Below are positions 22,631 to 39,625 of a stretch of DNA of 64,000 nucleotides, piece after piece. The translations under genes and the position numbers were made by a program. Position 1 is the stretch's first letter. Every line of letters begins with the position of its first letter. The notes below the pieces were generated by a model. The model made no database searches, had not been told where the DNA came from, and saw nothing but the letters and a program-made list of their open reading frames with translations. This DNA comes from Gonium pectorale (Eukaryota > Chlorophyta > Chlorophyceae > Chlamydomonadales > Volvocaceae): NCBI GenBank assembly GCA_001584585.1, contig LSYV01000001.1:415119-479118 (forward strand), given 5' to 3'.

Positions 22631-24341
22631 AATGCATGCACACGGCGCTGGCCGCAACAAGGCTGGCATCTACCATCAGAACGTGTTGAAATGAAACGAC
22701 GCATACGACGAGCGTCAGGGCGTGTATCAATGTGAGGGCCCGTGACTCAGTCTCAAGTGCATGCTCGAGAAGTCTGTCTTAGCGTATTGAGGGAGGATTT
22801 GTATGCAGGGGCCGGTGAAGTTACTGAGGGTAAAGGTCATGGGGGAACAGGCATGTAGGTGCAGGTATTGGGTCGCACTAACGACGTGTCCACTTACAGA
22901 GGTGCCGCTGAGCCGGCAGAACATATGGCCCTCACCGATAGACAAGGTTGTGGTCGGGTTCAGAGGCGATGTGCGTTGAGCAGCCGCCATGGCAAGCTGA
23001 CAGTGCCCTGTATCCGGCTGGCCAGCCGCAACGTCCGCGTGAGCTCAGGTGGATGGAGTGGGAATTGCCGGGGTGCATGTGTCCGTGTACATATGGCAGC
23101 GTGGCCAGCGCCAGTGCCGTACACTCGACCCACCGCGGTACTAGCAAGCGCGGTACTGCCCAGGGAGGAGGTGCGCGAGCGCTTCTGGGCACGTGCGCTA
23201 CTGCGCATCCAATTTTGTCAGGCTGATACGTAGTCGTCAGACATGAAGTGTAGTAGAGTGGAAGGAGCTAGCTGCAGTTTTCATATTTGTCCGGCTGGGT
23301 GCGGAGTCACCGCGGCAGATGAAGCTATTGTCCCTGTTGTCCTGGGTAAAGACATCTGTCTGGCCCTTTCCAACATTTTCCAACGCCCAGACCCGATCAC
23401 ACCACACGGTTACTTGATCTGCCAGATATCAGCCGCGCCAGATATCTGCCCCTCGCACGGCACCTACACACGGCACCTATGGTACGGTGAGGAAGCATGC
23501 AGATGAGGAATAGAGCGAAGCCTTTTTCAGACAAACCGGGTAAGCTGATCTTTTGAGGGGCGGGACAAACGTCACATGTCTTGCTCTGTACCCGCCCGCC
23601 CTGTTGTAAACGTCGCGCGCATAGAACCCTCGATTCAGACAGCTAGGCGTGTACTCCGAGCCAGCCCTTGACTTCCACTTCCCCACCGTCTTCAAAACAT
23701 ACCGCACCGCATGCGCCACGCCGGGCCCTTGCCCGCACTGTGTCGCCTTGCTTTGGCTACCTCCGCTACCGTGTGAGCCCTTACCCCACCCCACTTGTCG
23801 CATGAACCCCCTCCCCCCAACACGTGTAACCTCAATCATATAGAACACACGTGTGACCTCTTACCACCTTGCAGCACAGCCGAACGTGCCCCCGGAAGAG
23901 CAGGGCCCATTGCAGGCCCCGCTGCGCCTGATAACCAGGCACGCCTTAGAGTTTGGCACAGGAAACATATGTCATCCATGCGAGGTGGAGGCCTAAGGGC
24001 GAATCGACCAAGTGCGCGCCAGGAAACTCCGTCACATGCTCAGTGCAGGGTAAGAGAAGGTACTACCCAGCAGGAACATAGCGCTGACCGCAGGCACGTC
24101 CGTTGCATTCATACATAACTTTCGTATGTCCTATGTATGATAGGCCAGTGGCGCATCGGCATTCTGAATGCAGGTAGTCGCTTCCTCGCAGTGCGAGCCT
24201 TTAAATTTTGGCCATGGGAGTGATGAATGCATGAGATAATGGCCCAACAGTTCCTCCTCTCTGAATGTCGTACGGTGCCTCAACGCACAATAGCAGTCCC
24301 CGCGCCCCTTTGCGTCCTCTTCTTTCACGTGGGCAAGAAAG
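22631..24341. other. Intergenic; family-A tail at 23530-23625 (-)
   Basis: The 3' flank of the coiled-coil gene, then unassigned DNA. At 23530-23625 (minus) lies the tail part of a family-A repeat (CCGGGTAAGCTGAT, GTCACATGTCTTGCTCTGTA, CCCGCCCGCCCT) with its core missing. The last 100-200 bases should contain the promoter of the ribosomal protein gene; I could not define elements. Confidence 0.45.
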
Positions 24342-25287
24342 ATGGTGAGCGACTCGTAGCCTGTTGCCTAGTCTCCCTGTGCCGCCGACAAGTCCGCCGT
24401 CGCGACCGGTGTGCTTGCTTGCCCCGCGCAGTCGAAGCGCACGAAGAAGGTCGGCATTGTGGGCAAGTACGGGACTCGCTATGGTGCGAGCCTCCGTAAG
24501 GTCATCAAGAAGATGGAGGTCAGCCAGCACTCCAAGTACTTCTGCCACTTCTGCGGCAAGGTTGGTTCGCGCGCAGCAAGCAATTGCTATGTTGCGGGGC
24601 CGAGTGGTGCTGGTGGCTGCGTCCCCCATCCATCCTGCGCCGGCGAACCAGCGAGTTGTGAGCCCCCGGCTTGTGTACCCCTTTCTTGTCCTCCAGTACG
24701 CCATGAAGCGCCAGGCGGTGGGCATTTGGGGCTGCAAGGCGTGCGGCAAGGTCCAGGCTGGTGGCGCCTACACTCTCAAGTAAGGAGGGGTGGGCACTGT
24801 TTGGGGGTGTGTGTGTGCAGTGCTTCCCTGGGTGGGAAGGTATATTGCGTCAATGGCGACGCTGGCTTGTGGGGCTAGCCCTAACTGGCGTGATTCTGAG
24901 GGAAAGCAGCGGTATGGGTAAGGACAGCTGTCCCCCGTTGCTGCACCATACGTGACCGTCCGCAGAGTGGAGGCCTGCAGCACAGGTTGCCGGTTTCCTT
25001 GTTTAAATGCTGCCGTTGGGCTGCGTGCTCGTCATGGTAGTTACTGTCAGCACGAACGGTCGGGTCCGGTTAGCCGCGTGGCAAGCGAGATGAATTGACC
25101 TTAACCGCAACAGGAAGCTCCCCTCGAAGGTGCCAGGGTTGTCACTCTTGCGGCGCAAGCCGGGTTGGCAGAAAACACGGATGCTAAAGCAGTTCCCCTG
25201 ACTCTGTCCCTGGCCCCCTGCAGCACTGCGTCGTCCGTGACTGTGCGGTCCACCATCCGCCGTCTTCGTGAGCAGGTGGAGGCCTAA
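24342..25287 (+). CDS. RPL37A: 60S ribosomal protein eL43 (L37a)
   Basis: Small zinc-ribbon protein of the large cytosolic ribosomal subunit, 92 residues, the usual length. Exon 1 is only the ATG (24342-24344). Exon 2 (24432-24560) gives [20 protein letters not shown] and ends CHFCGK. Exon 3 (24697-24779) gives [19 protein letters not shown], and exon 4 (25224-25287) [18 protein letters not shown] and stop. The two CxxC pairs (CHFC, CKAC) bind zinc. All introns are GT-AG and the frame closes exactly. The identification is secure because the protein is nearly invariant across eukaryotes. The start choice is forced: no other ATG precedes the SKRTKK exon in frame with a usable donor. Confidence 0.97.
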
Positions 25288-25328
25288 TCATCGGGCCGTC
25301 GATCCCACCGACCACCTCGCCCTACATA

Positions 25329-25333
25329 TGTAA
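25329..25333 (+). promoter_or_regulatory. Candidate poly(A) signal TGTAA
   Basis: TGTAA lies 42 bases behind the RPL37A stop. UGUAA is the poly(A) signal known from Chlamydomonas and Volvox; its position here fits, but a five-base match alone is weak evidence. Confidence 0.5.
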
Positions 25334-25998
25334 GAGCTCCAATCGTGATTACGACCTTAGCCCCTTGAATCCAATCACAAGCACATGAATGCATTCAGGA
25401 TTTGGCAGCGATGCGGTTAGGCAGTGGCCTGTCAAAAGGCACCTGGGGAGGTCGCGTGGAATGTTCCCAGTTCGGTGACCAGCACTGCACGCACATGCAT
25501 GCGCGAGGCACAGGCACGGGAAAAAGAAGGGCACACCGGAGGATTATCAATAATGAGGGCTTGGAAAGGTCGCCACGGGTTACGTCGGCTGGTGACACGC
25601 AAACGGTCATGCGCTCATGTACGCGCAATCTGCAGCAGTGTCCCGCGGGCGCGTTTCCGACGACGTTATGCAAGCAATGGTTTAGGGACGCGGCACCTTC
25701 ACGGGTATTCAGGCCCTTCGACGCAAGGCGTAACCTACCCATTCACGGCGGGGTCATGGCGGCGCTTCCGCGAGTACGGTAGATGCGAGCCCGGAATCCC
25801 CAGTCCCGGCTAAGGAACACGGCACCTTCACGGGTAGGTGCAAAGCCCGGCCGTTCAGACGAATGTACTAATGTAGCGTGCCAGTTCTGTCAGGTAGGCT
25901 CCTTTGTGATATGTTGCAATGCATCAGAGGGATCCAGCAGGCAGGTAAGCCCTACCTGTGTCCTTTTGTCCACCTTTCCCCTTCTGCCACCATGTGTG
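25334..25998. other. No gene seen
   Basis: Contains a short direct repeat (CGGCACCTTCACGGGTA at about 25690 and 25818). Nothing else is recognised. Confidence 0.4.
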
Positions 25999-26165
25999 CC
26001 ATGAAAAAAGAGAAATCTGCAGAGAAAGAGGGAGCCCGCCTCTACGGTCATACACGCCCGAAGGCGCGACGTTTCCAATAGGGCGGGCGGGTACAGAGCA
26101 AGACATGTGACGTTCGTCCCGGCCCCCAAAGACCGGCTTACCATCTTACCCGGTTTGTCGGACTT
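25999..26165 (+). repeat. Family-A repeat, long copy
   Basis: Best-preserved long copy: AAAGAGAAATCTGCAGAGAA, CCCGCCTCTACGGTCATACA, hairpin CGCCCGAAGGCG, GACGTTTCCAATAGGGCGGG, tail with ACATGTGACGTTCGTCCCGG and ACCGGCTTACC. It closely matches the copy at 3114. Confidence 0.85.
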
Positions 26166-26309
26166 CACCAAGGTTGAGCTGCGGGGGTGTTGTCGTCATG
26201 GCCACCGGTCCGACGGCCATGACAAGACTTAAACAGAGAAGTTGCCACGCGGCCCTGCGATGGCGAGAGACGGGGGTTGGGTGCGCCTGCTCGTTTGCCT
26301 CGCTCGCCT

Positions 26310-26575
26310 TTTTCTGTACCGCCCGCCCACCCTGCTGGAAACATCGCGCCTTTGGGTGCGTATGTCCGTAGAGGTGTGGCTCCCCAATTGTAGTGTTCCT
26401 TTTTATCTCCAATGCCACCGCACGCACACAGCCCGTGTGCCACAGCCCTTTGGTCATACAGAAAGTAAAACAGAGAAGGGAGCGCCATCCTCTACGGTCA
26501 TACACACGAACACACCTTACAGTGCGACATTTGAAGTAGGGCGGGCGGGTACAATACAAGACATGTGACTGAAGA
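26310..26575. repeat. Two family-A copies facing each other
   Basis: A minus-orientation copy (about 26318-26400: CCCGCCCACCCTGCTGGAAA, then TTTGGGTGCGTATGTCCGTA) is followed by a diverged plus copy (about 26455-26572: CTCTACGGTCATACACACGA ... GTAGGGCGGGCGGGTACA). The pair can form an inverted repeat about 250 bases across. Confidence 0.65.
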
Positions 26576-27022
26576 CAGGGCATGGCTGGGCGACGGTCCC
26601 ACGAACCATGCATGCAGTCCGGCGCAAGGGGGCTCACGAGGGGACCACCTGTGTGGAATGTTCTTGGTCCACGACCATATCTTACACTGGGACATTCGAG
26701 AGGCTGTTGGCTGCGCGCCCGCATGACAAAACCCATGTTGCTTGTGTAGTGTGGACACCCCCGTACATCGCCGTACATACGCATAGCCGTGCAGTGGCGC
26801 CGAGTGCGGTGAATGGCAGTGATTTGAGTTCTGCCTATTGAATGTGCGCTACATACACTTAACCCACTTATCCTTCTGAACCAAAGAGCCCGTTCACGCC
26901 AGCTTTCCATGTATTAGCACCCTTGAATTTCTAGTGTTGCTAATGGTATACTGACGAGCGCACTCAACTTTGCATCTAAAGCTCCTCCTCCCTGTACAAC
27001 TCCATGTAAAAACCATGTAATC
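26576..27022. other. Intergenic before the LOV/PAS kinase
   Basis: AT-richer than its surroundings from about 26830. The 5' UTR and promoter of the kinase gene are expected here; no element defined. Confidence 0.4.
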
Positions 27023-33054
<6,032 letters not shown>

Positions 33055-33879
33055 CCGCCTGAGATGTACACATGCGGGCGAATGAGGGGGCCGTTGGCTG
33101 ACTTTCGTTGCATTGGTCCTTGCTGTAGAGGCAACCCCGGGCGTGTATGACCGTGGGGGTTGCCTTCTCTGTTTCTGTTTTCTTATTCGTGCAACATAAT
33201 GACGCACAATGTTCGTTGCCAGGGGCTTCAAGTAGGTGGTGACCGGAGTTCCTCAAGTGGTATAGAAACTGGCGACCATGTTGACGTATGTCATGCAGCC
33301 TGTCAATTTTGTTGCTCAGATTCTCAAGGTTGCTAGACGTTGCTCAGGGCAGTGGCGGGGAGCCCACACTGCGTCGCACGGCACGATAGGGTAAAGAGGT
33401 CAACCGTTCATCTCTAGGTTCTGGGGTCTTATGCATCATCAGGTAAATTTGCCGTAAACTTTTGAAGCGGACAACCCCACGCCGATTCATGTGACCTCAT
33501 TCGGCAAACTGCATTGTGCTTGCGTGGAAATGTATGTGCACTATACTCGTACTACCATGTCGTGACACAGCGTGTGCTTGACCGACTGCGTGACATGGCC
33601 GCATGCCGGCATGCGTGTCATACGGTACATACAGTGCTGTCTGGCGTACAGATTCGGGAACATCAACCCACACATTCTCTGAGCGCGCGGTCGACTCCAT
33701 GGTCACCGCTCCTATGCGATTAATAACCCGATATGCCCATTGTCGTAACTGGCCGTGACGGTGACTACGGAGAGCACCATGTAACCCCACGATATCGTTA
33801 GCAGCGGGCAGCAGTGCCAGTCCATAAACACGCCTGCTTAGGTGCGCCCCGCAGCCGATGTAACTCTCAAGTAATAATG
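33055..33879. other. Intergenic; partial family-B copy at 33130-33185 (-)
   Basis: CGTGTATGACCGTGGGGGTT and TGCCTTCTCTGTTTCTGTTT form a diverged minus-strand family-B core. Nothing else is recognised. Confidence 0.4.
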
Positions 33880-34082
33880 AAGAGAAACCTGCACAGAAAG
33901 AGGGAGCCCGCCTCTATGGCCATACATCGATACAGAGTACAGGCTCCCCAGAGGGCTGCAGGCCACACGAGCCGATTGGCTCCCGACCCGCCATAGCAGA
34001 GTGGGTGAAACAACCGTTGTCTTAGCCGTGAGGCCCAGAAGGCGCGACGTTTCGAACAGGGCGGGCAGGTACAGAGCAACGG
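33880..34082 (+). repeat. Family-A repeat split by a LINE 3' tail (nested insertion)
   Basis: The 5' half (GAAGAGAAACCTGCACAGAA ... CCGCCTCTATGGCCATACAT) ends near 33928. The 3' half resumes near 34040 (GAAGGCGCGACGTTTCGAAC, AGGGCGGGCAGGTACAGAGC). Between them at 33945-34018 is a minus-strand family-C LINE tail (CACACGAGCCGATTGGCTCC, GACCCGCCATAGCAGAGTGG). The LINE copy is therefore younger than this family-A copy. Confidence 0.7.
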
Positions 34083-34084
34083 GC

Positions 34085-34172
34085 GGTGACACACACCGGG
34101 AGGGCCCGTCTGCTCGTATACCTCGCCCGCCATGCCCTGTACTCGGCGCCCCGCTGGAAACATCACAACCCC
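34085..34172 (-). repeat. Family-B repeat, minus strand
   Basis: GTGACACACCGGGAGGGCCC, GTCTGCTCGTATACCTCGCC, CGCCATGCCCTGTACTCGGC, then TGGAAACATCACAACCCCGG. It is the reverse complement of the 9760-9842 block. Confidence 0.8.
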
Positions 34173-34177
34173 GGGTG

Positions 34178-34440
34178 TTGGAAAGGAACAACGCATACGA
34201 CGAGCGTAAGCACGAAAAAGGAGAAATCTGCAGAGAAAGAGGGAGCCCGCCTCCACGGTCATACACGCCCGAAGGCGCGACGTTTCCAATACGCGAAAGC
34301 GATGATGTCGTTGTAGGACCCAGCTTCCGAGATAGTCGAAGGGGTGATGTCCCTGCATGTTAGTTCGGCGGCGACCACCACCGTAGCCCCCGATGCGGCC
34401 CAGAATTCTCTCTGGGGTGACCCTATGCAATGCCGTGCTG
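34178..34440 (+). repeat. Dispersed repeat D carrying a 74-base family-A insertion
   Basis: Repeat D contains GCATACGACGAGCGTAAGC, GTAGGACCCAGCTTCC, TGATGTCCCTGCATGTTAGT, TCGGCGGCGACCACC and CAGAATTCTCTCTGGGGTGA. Other copies are at 39362 (-) and 54308 (+). Here, between two near-identical 8-mers (CACGAAAA/CGCGAAAG), sits a family-A core at 34218-34291. The other two D copies are uninterrupted at that point. Confidence 0.85.
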
Positions 34441-34454
34441 GGGTGCGCCTAGCA

Positions 34455-34540
34455 CCCCGGGTGTTGAAAAGGACACACCCCGGGTGTGTATGTCCGTAGA
34501 GGTTGCCTTCCCCGTTTCTGGTTATCGTTTTTTTGCTAAG
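34455..34540 (-). repeat. Family-B fragment
   Basis: CACACCCCGGGTGTGTATGT, CCGTAGAGGTTGCCTTCCCC, GTTTCTGGTTATCGTTTTTT: minus-strand 5' core of family B with its hairpin. Confidence 0.75.
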
Positions 34541-35465
34541 AGTGCGAAACGCTGCCGGGTGCACAGCCTGTACTGCCCGGGCATGCCACAAGCCGCCGCT
34601 GCCCGTAGGGAACCAGTGAAGCTCCGTTGCAGGCTATGTGCCCACAGCTCCGCAGGCGCATGTTTCACTTCCCATTGACGGTCAAAGCTTACCACCACAG
34701 CTGTCTGCTGTTGAGGGACAACAGCGCCACACATAGCTCAGTTCTACTCACGCGTGCCTACGGCAGGCCCGCAGCTCTCGGCAGTACAGTGGCCGTACAC
34801 ATGCGAACGGTAATTTGTCAGTTGTACGCAGTCGTGATAACCGGTCAAGCACAGCGGTTATGGGATCGCAGACGTTAAATCAGCTGACAATGGCGGGCAA
34901 TGTATGTCAAAAGCATTCAACTGGTCTGGTACCTGTTTGGAGCCGAAATGATTGTGTAGAATGCTGGCATGAGCCGGGCCGAGCGTCAGAAAGTCGTTGC
35001 AGAAAAGATTGTGACAGACTGCAAACTGCGGGACTTGCCCGTCTCTGGCTTGCATCCCGCCAGCCAAACGCGGACGCACACCCATGACACAAAACCCAAA
35101 TTTGCCCTAATTGGCCCGCGAGTATCACGTAAAGGGGTGTGACACAAGCATGAAACGCGCATATTAAAACCCCATGCTTGACACGAAACAGTCCCAGATG
35201 GTGTAAACAGGGTCAGGTTACAGCCACATCAGGCCACATACCGACTAGCACACAGAAACACGCACGCGGAGTCGTGAATCCCGCACAAATGAGATGCGCG
35301 AGGGTGCCTGTCATGCTGGCTGGCATGTAGAGCAGCTACACCTGAAGCAGGTAACATCCTGCGCACGGCGTGCACACAACTCCAATAGTCTTCCCGAACA
35401 AGTTGCCTAACTGGAGCTGACGGAGTACCCGGCATAGGCAGGTGCGCCGTCGTCAAATGGCATCC
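34541..35465. other. Intergenic; likely 3' UTR of the V-ATPase gene at right
   Basis: No gene motif. On the minus strand a TGTAA (plus-strand TTACA near 35217) lies about 250 bases behind the V-ATPase stop and could be its poly(A) signal. Confidence 0.35.
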
Positions 35466-36383
35466 TTAATGAGCAGCCGGTGTGGCAGCAGCCGCAGCTC
35501 CGGCCTTGCTGGACAGGATGATGCCGACTGCGCGGGGGGGGGGGCACAGCCGAGAGGGCACGATGGCCAGGTGCGCGCTGGAGAAAGCACACGACGGTGC
35601 ATATTCATGATTGGGGCACATAAAAGCAGCGGCATTGTCGCACTTGTTCCTTACCAATCAGGCCGTAAAGAGCCAGAGCCTCCGCAAAAATGAGGATGAG
35701 GATCATGCCCACAAACAGCTTGGGCTGCTGAGCATTCGCCCTGGGAGAAGTCACGAGGCAGAGTCAGCATGATGCCGAGACGGTAGACGTCCAGCTCTTA
35801 CAACGCACCGGACGCCCGCGTCGCCGACAATACCAATTGCCATGCCTGCCGCAAGACCAGCCAGGCCGCAGGCCAAGCCCGAAGCAAGATGCGCGAAGCC
35901 ATCGTAGAGCTTGTAGCTCGCCGGGTTCACTGCGCACAAGAGCAGTATGTGAGGCTCACGCTTTTAAGGTTCTTTTGACCGACAGAGCCCTTACCGCCGG
36001 TGGAGATAATCACAGCGATGATGAGCCCGTAAATGCCCAGCACACCCGCCATGACCACGGGCACAATGCTCTTCATGACCAGCTCGGGGCGCATGACGCC
36101 CATCGAGGCGATGCCCACGCCCGACTTTGCTGTGCCATAGGCTGCGCCCATGCCTGAATTGAGGAACACGCAAGAGGTCATGGTGCGGACACAGAGGAAT
36201 CCAGCCCCACGCGAAGGGTCCGGCCGATCGGGGACGCTCAGTGCGAAGCTGCGCCTCCCAGCAAGACCTACATGAGAAGACGAGAGCTGCGGCTGCGCCA
36301 ATGAAGCCGAAAAACGGAGCAGTGTCCTGGTTGTCTTGCGCAGGGGCATCCTGCAGGAGTATGCGGTTGTAGTGGCTCGCCAT
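35466..36383 (-). CDS. V-type proton ATPase 16-kDa proteolipid subunit c
   Basis: Membrane ring subunit of the Vo sector of the vacuolar H+-ATPase. Predicted 179 residues (usual about 165; the extra is a longer N-terminus). Exons from the start: 36272-36383, 35995-36153, 35809-35929, 35655-35740 and 35466-35527, all in frame with GT-AG ends. Helix 1: [13 protein letters not shown]. Helix 2: [18 protein letters not shown], then [20 protein letters not shown]. Helix 3: [20 protein letters not shown]. Helix 4: [18 protein letters not shown] with the proton-carrying Glu. The C-terminus is Ala-rich and ends TPAAH. Identity is very secure. Confidence 0.96.
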
Positions 36384-37972
36384 GATGCCTGCTGCTGCTG
36401 AAGTACTGGGCGACTGAAGCCTAACCTACAGCCAGAATGTAGGTTGCAGTCAAGCGCACGGACTGGCGCAAAAGCCCATGCACGACTGCACGACCGCACG
36501 ACATCAAACGCGGCAAACGCCACAATGCCCTTTGGTCAACGCCAGCGTGAAAATGCCATTTGCCCAGCGTCAAGCGCTAACAAACATTGCGGGCCCTATC
36601 AGTTTAAGTGTCTACCCCGCAGTCCCCCGCCACGCATAGGCCCACAAGTGCTTGCACATTGCTGACGGGATGACGATGGGAAGGTTGGAGGCATGATAAT
36701 GAACACCCAGCCGGGCCGGGCCGGGGTTGGCCCCTCATGGGAGGGTGCAAGCCAAGCTTCCAGAAGCCTAAGCATGGAAGAATGAAAGAAGTGCGAGAGC
36801 GGGGACAGCTTTGGCAGGGAACCGCCTGTTTTCAGCGGGCGGCCGATTTGCCCACACCATCGCATGTATTTCACTTGCATAGGTTGCTGTTATCTTATCA
36901 AGAGACTTAGGAGCGAGCACCGGGCTAGCCAGTGCTCCTGATCGACATGTGCAGATGCGGCGTTGCAGTTTGCACCCACAAGCGAGAATTTGCGAGAGAC
37001 TAGGTGATCATATACGGAGTGTACACTCGAAGATTTGGCGTCCCCGGAAGCAGATATGTACGCCGCTGTATCCCCGAGCAACATAACCCAAGGTGGCACG
37101 CAATCAATGCCAACGCCGCAATACCATCACCGGCTCCCGTGAGTTCCATGATGGTGCAGACAGTCTCCAGGTTCATCGCAGGGCCACGCCAGTGCAAGAG
37201 TCCTGCCTTCATCCTGCCCGTATGTATGTACGACACTCCTCCCTTCTCCCTCCGTAACCCACTTTCCAAGGTCAGGATGACACTTACATGTTGGCTGTTT
37301 CCTCCTCCCCATGCGGCCCCATTGCCCCTGGGAGCTGGCGTGGATGGCAGCTGCTACACGTGTGCCCCAGGCCCAGCACCGCCATAACGAACGGCCCGCA
37401 GCGACCTGCCACGGCCCCAGGCCCCGCATTCGCCAGCACTAGGGCCCGCACAACACAGCTGACGATGGGCAGGAGTGGAGAGCAGCGGGCGGGCCGACGG
37501 GCGGGAATAGGGACCGGCTCCAAACCCAGACGAAAGAAGGTTACACACGGGTCTCATAAGACTATGCTTCGGGTATCTTCGACAACAACGTAGGGATTGC
37601 ATGTGCTGCTCAAGCACTAACAAGTAAACACACGCTACACCAAGCGACATGCCATCCCTGCCACACAAGTTGTCACGGAACAGGCACAAGCACCGCCAAC
37701 CCAAGGGATAAGCAGCAGAGCCAGTACCGAAGGAGTTCTTACGTACAACGAGCCCATTAGCCGGTGACACCCTCACCACGGTCGTGCAGCATAAACTGTA
37801 CGACTGGAGTCAGGGAGCCCCCGTCAGTCAGTACCCACACGATCCTCATAATGGACTCCCACGTGCCATCACGCGCAAATTAGTGCACTCCGTCGGCGCA
37901 CTTGCCACGGAACGAGCGGGGCGCACCGCGATGGGGGAACACGCCACATCGCCCACCCGCTCAAGTCGCCCC
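36384..37972. other. Intergenic between V-ATPase c and 14-3-3
   Basis: Left part is the V-ATPase promoter side, right part the 14-3-3 3' flank, with TTACA near 37541 (TGTAA on minus). A small hairpin GCCGGGCCGGGCCGGGG lies near 36711. No gene is recognised. Confidence 0.4.
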
Positions 37973-38792
37973 TCAGCTCCGGGCCTTATCGTCGTCCTGC
38001 ATCTCTGACGTCCAGAGCGTGAGGTTGTCCCGCAGAAGCTGCATGATGAGCGCGCTGTCCTTGTAAGAATCCTCGCCGAGGGAATCCAGGTCGGAAATTG
38101 CCTCGTCGAAGGCCTTCTTCGCCAAAGAGCATGCCAAGGAGGGCTGGTTCATGACTTCGTAGTAGAAGACCGAGAAGTTCAGGGCGAGACCCAGCCTGCA
38201 GAGACATGCGGGACGGATTACTGAGACTGCACCACCAGCACCCTGACGCGCCCGGAGCCCATGAGCACCTGATGGGGTTAGTCGTGGGCAGGTCGTCCGC
38301 CTTCTCCTGCGCCGACTTGTAGGCAGCCAGGGTCTGGTCCGCGGCAGCCTCCTTGGCCTTATCCACCTTGTACTCGGACAGGTAGCGGTGGTAGTCGGCC
38401 TTCATCTTGAGGTAGAACACCGAGGCCTCAGTGGCGGTGGCACTGGGAATAAGGTACTTGTCGAGGAGGTCGAGGATCTCCTGGCAAATTTTGTCCAGCT
38501 CGCCCTCCACCACGCCGCGATACTTCTTAATCATGGCAACCCGCTTCTCGTTCCCCTTCGCTTGCTCGCTCTGCTCAATGCTCTGAAGGATGCGCCAGCT
38601 CGCGCGGCGGGAGCCGACCAGGTTCTTATAGGAGACCGACAGTAGGTTGCGCTCCTCCACTGACAGCTCCTGCTCATTGGCTAGCACTGCGACCTTCTTC
38701 ATCTCCTCAACCATGTCCTGGTAGCGTTCGGATTGCTCAGCAATTTTGGCGCTGTAGAGCGCCAGCTCGCGAGAGGTGCCCTCTGCGGCCAT
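37973..38792 (-). CDS. 14-3-3 protein
   Basis: Phosphoserine/phosphothreonine-binding dimeric adaptor, 248 residues, the family length. Exon 1 (38269-38792) starts [20 protein letters not shown]. It holds the family signature [20 protein letters not shown] with groove Lys and Arg, and DYHRYLSEY with the conserved Arg-Tyr. Exon 2 (37973-38195) gives [39 protein letters not shown] and [18 protein letters not shown], then TGA. The single intron (38196-38268) is GT-AG and falls inside an Arg codon. Cytosolic and nuclear by family knowledge. Partners cannot be told from sequence; the LOV/PAS kinase is only a neighbour. Confidence 0.97.
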
Positions 38793-39274
38793 TGTGTGGC
38801 TTTTGCTAAGTATTGAGTGGGCTAATTATGCTGGGCAATGTATGAGGGCGGGCTTTTGGGGGGGTCGTCGCCGTACTTCAGTGCTTCATTGGCATCAACG
38901 CTTCGGGAGAGCACGCAGCCTAACCTTCACGCCTCCATGGCATTAAAGCCACCTTGGGCTACGCCGAGGCGACCATGCCAGCAGCACCGTCCAACCCCTC
39001 GTCTTTCGCTAGCCCCAGAATACCACGGGAACATTAGACAGGGAAGGGACGGAGGGAGGGAGGGAGGAGGGAGGGCTTTGGCGTTTGGGTAACGGTTTCA
39101 GTCCCCAACCTGTCGGAAGGCGTACTTCACTTGCACGAGCGTTGCTCTTCCCGCAAGACAGGGTTTTCTGGTGAGATGCTGCGGCCGACACCGCTGCTGT
39201 CCAGGCCAAGGCAAGGGGCGGAGCAGGGAGTAGTCGGGAGCGAGGGGAGACTCTGGGGAGACCTGGGGCCGGAA
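38793..39274. other. Promoter side of the 14-3-3 gene, then unassigned
   Basis: Includes a purine-rich run near 39047-39075 (GGAGGGAGGGAGGAGGGAGG). No gene is seen. Confidence 0.4.
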
Positions 39275-39335
39275 CTTGAAAAAGAGAACCAGAAACGGGG
39301 AAGGCAGCCTCAACGGACATACACACCCGACGCAC
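39275..39335 (+). repeat. Family-B repeat, 5' part
   Basis: GAAAAAGAGAACCAGAAACG, GGGAAGGCAGCCTCAACGGA, CATACACACCCGACG: stops at the hairpin. Confidence 0.8.
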
Positions 39336-39361
39336 GTAGATTAGACTAAGCGCATCCCATC

Positions 39362-39625
39362 ACGGCATTGCATAGGGTCACCCCAGAGAGAATTCTGGGC
39401 CGCATCGGGGGCTACGGTGGTGGTCGCCGCCGAACTAACATGCAGGGACATCGCCCCTTCGACTGCCTCGGGAGCTGGGTCCTACACCGACGCCATCACT
39501 TTCGCGCTTACGCTCGTCGTATGCGTTTTCCTTTTCAGCACACCCGAGGGTGTGATGTTTCCAGAAGGGCGCCGAGTACAAGGCATGGCGGGCGAGGTAT
39601 ACGAGCAGACGGGCCCTCCCGGTGG
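39362..39625. repeat. Repeat D (minus) joined to family-B 3' part (plus)
   Basis: 39362-39538 is repeat D in reverse (TCACCCCAGAGAGAATTCTG ... CTAACATGCAGGGACATCGC ... TACGCTCGTCGTATGCGTTT). 39538-39625 is the family-B 3' part (CACACCCGAGGGTGTGATGT ... GCATGGCGGGCGAGGTATAC). The same D/B adjacency, in the other orientation, occurs at 34085-34440, so D and B may be parts of one larger element. Confidence 0.75.
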
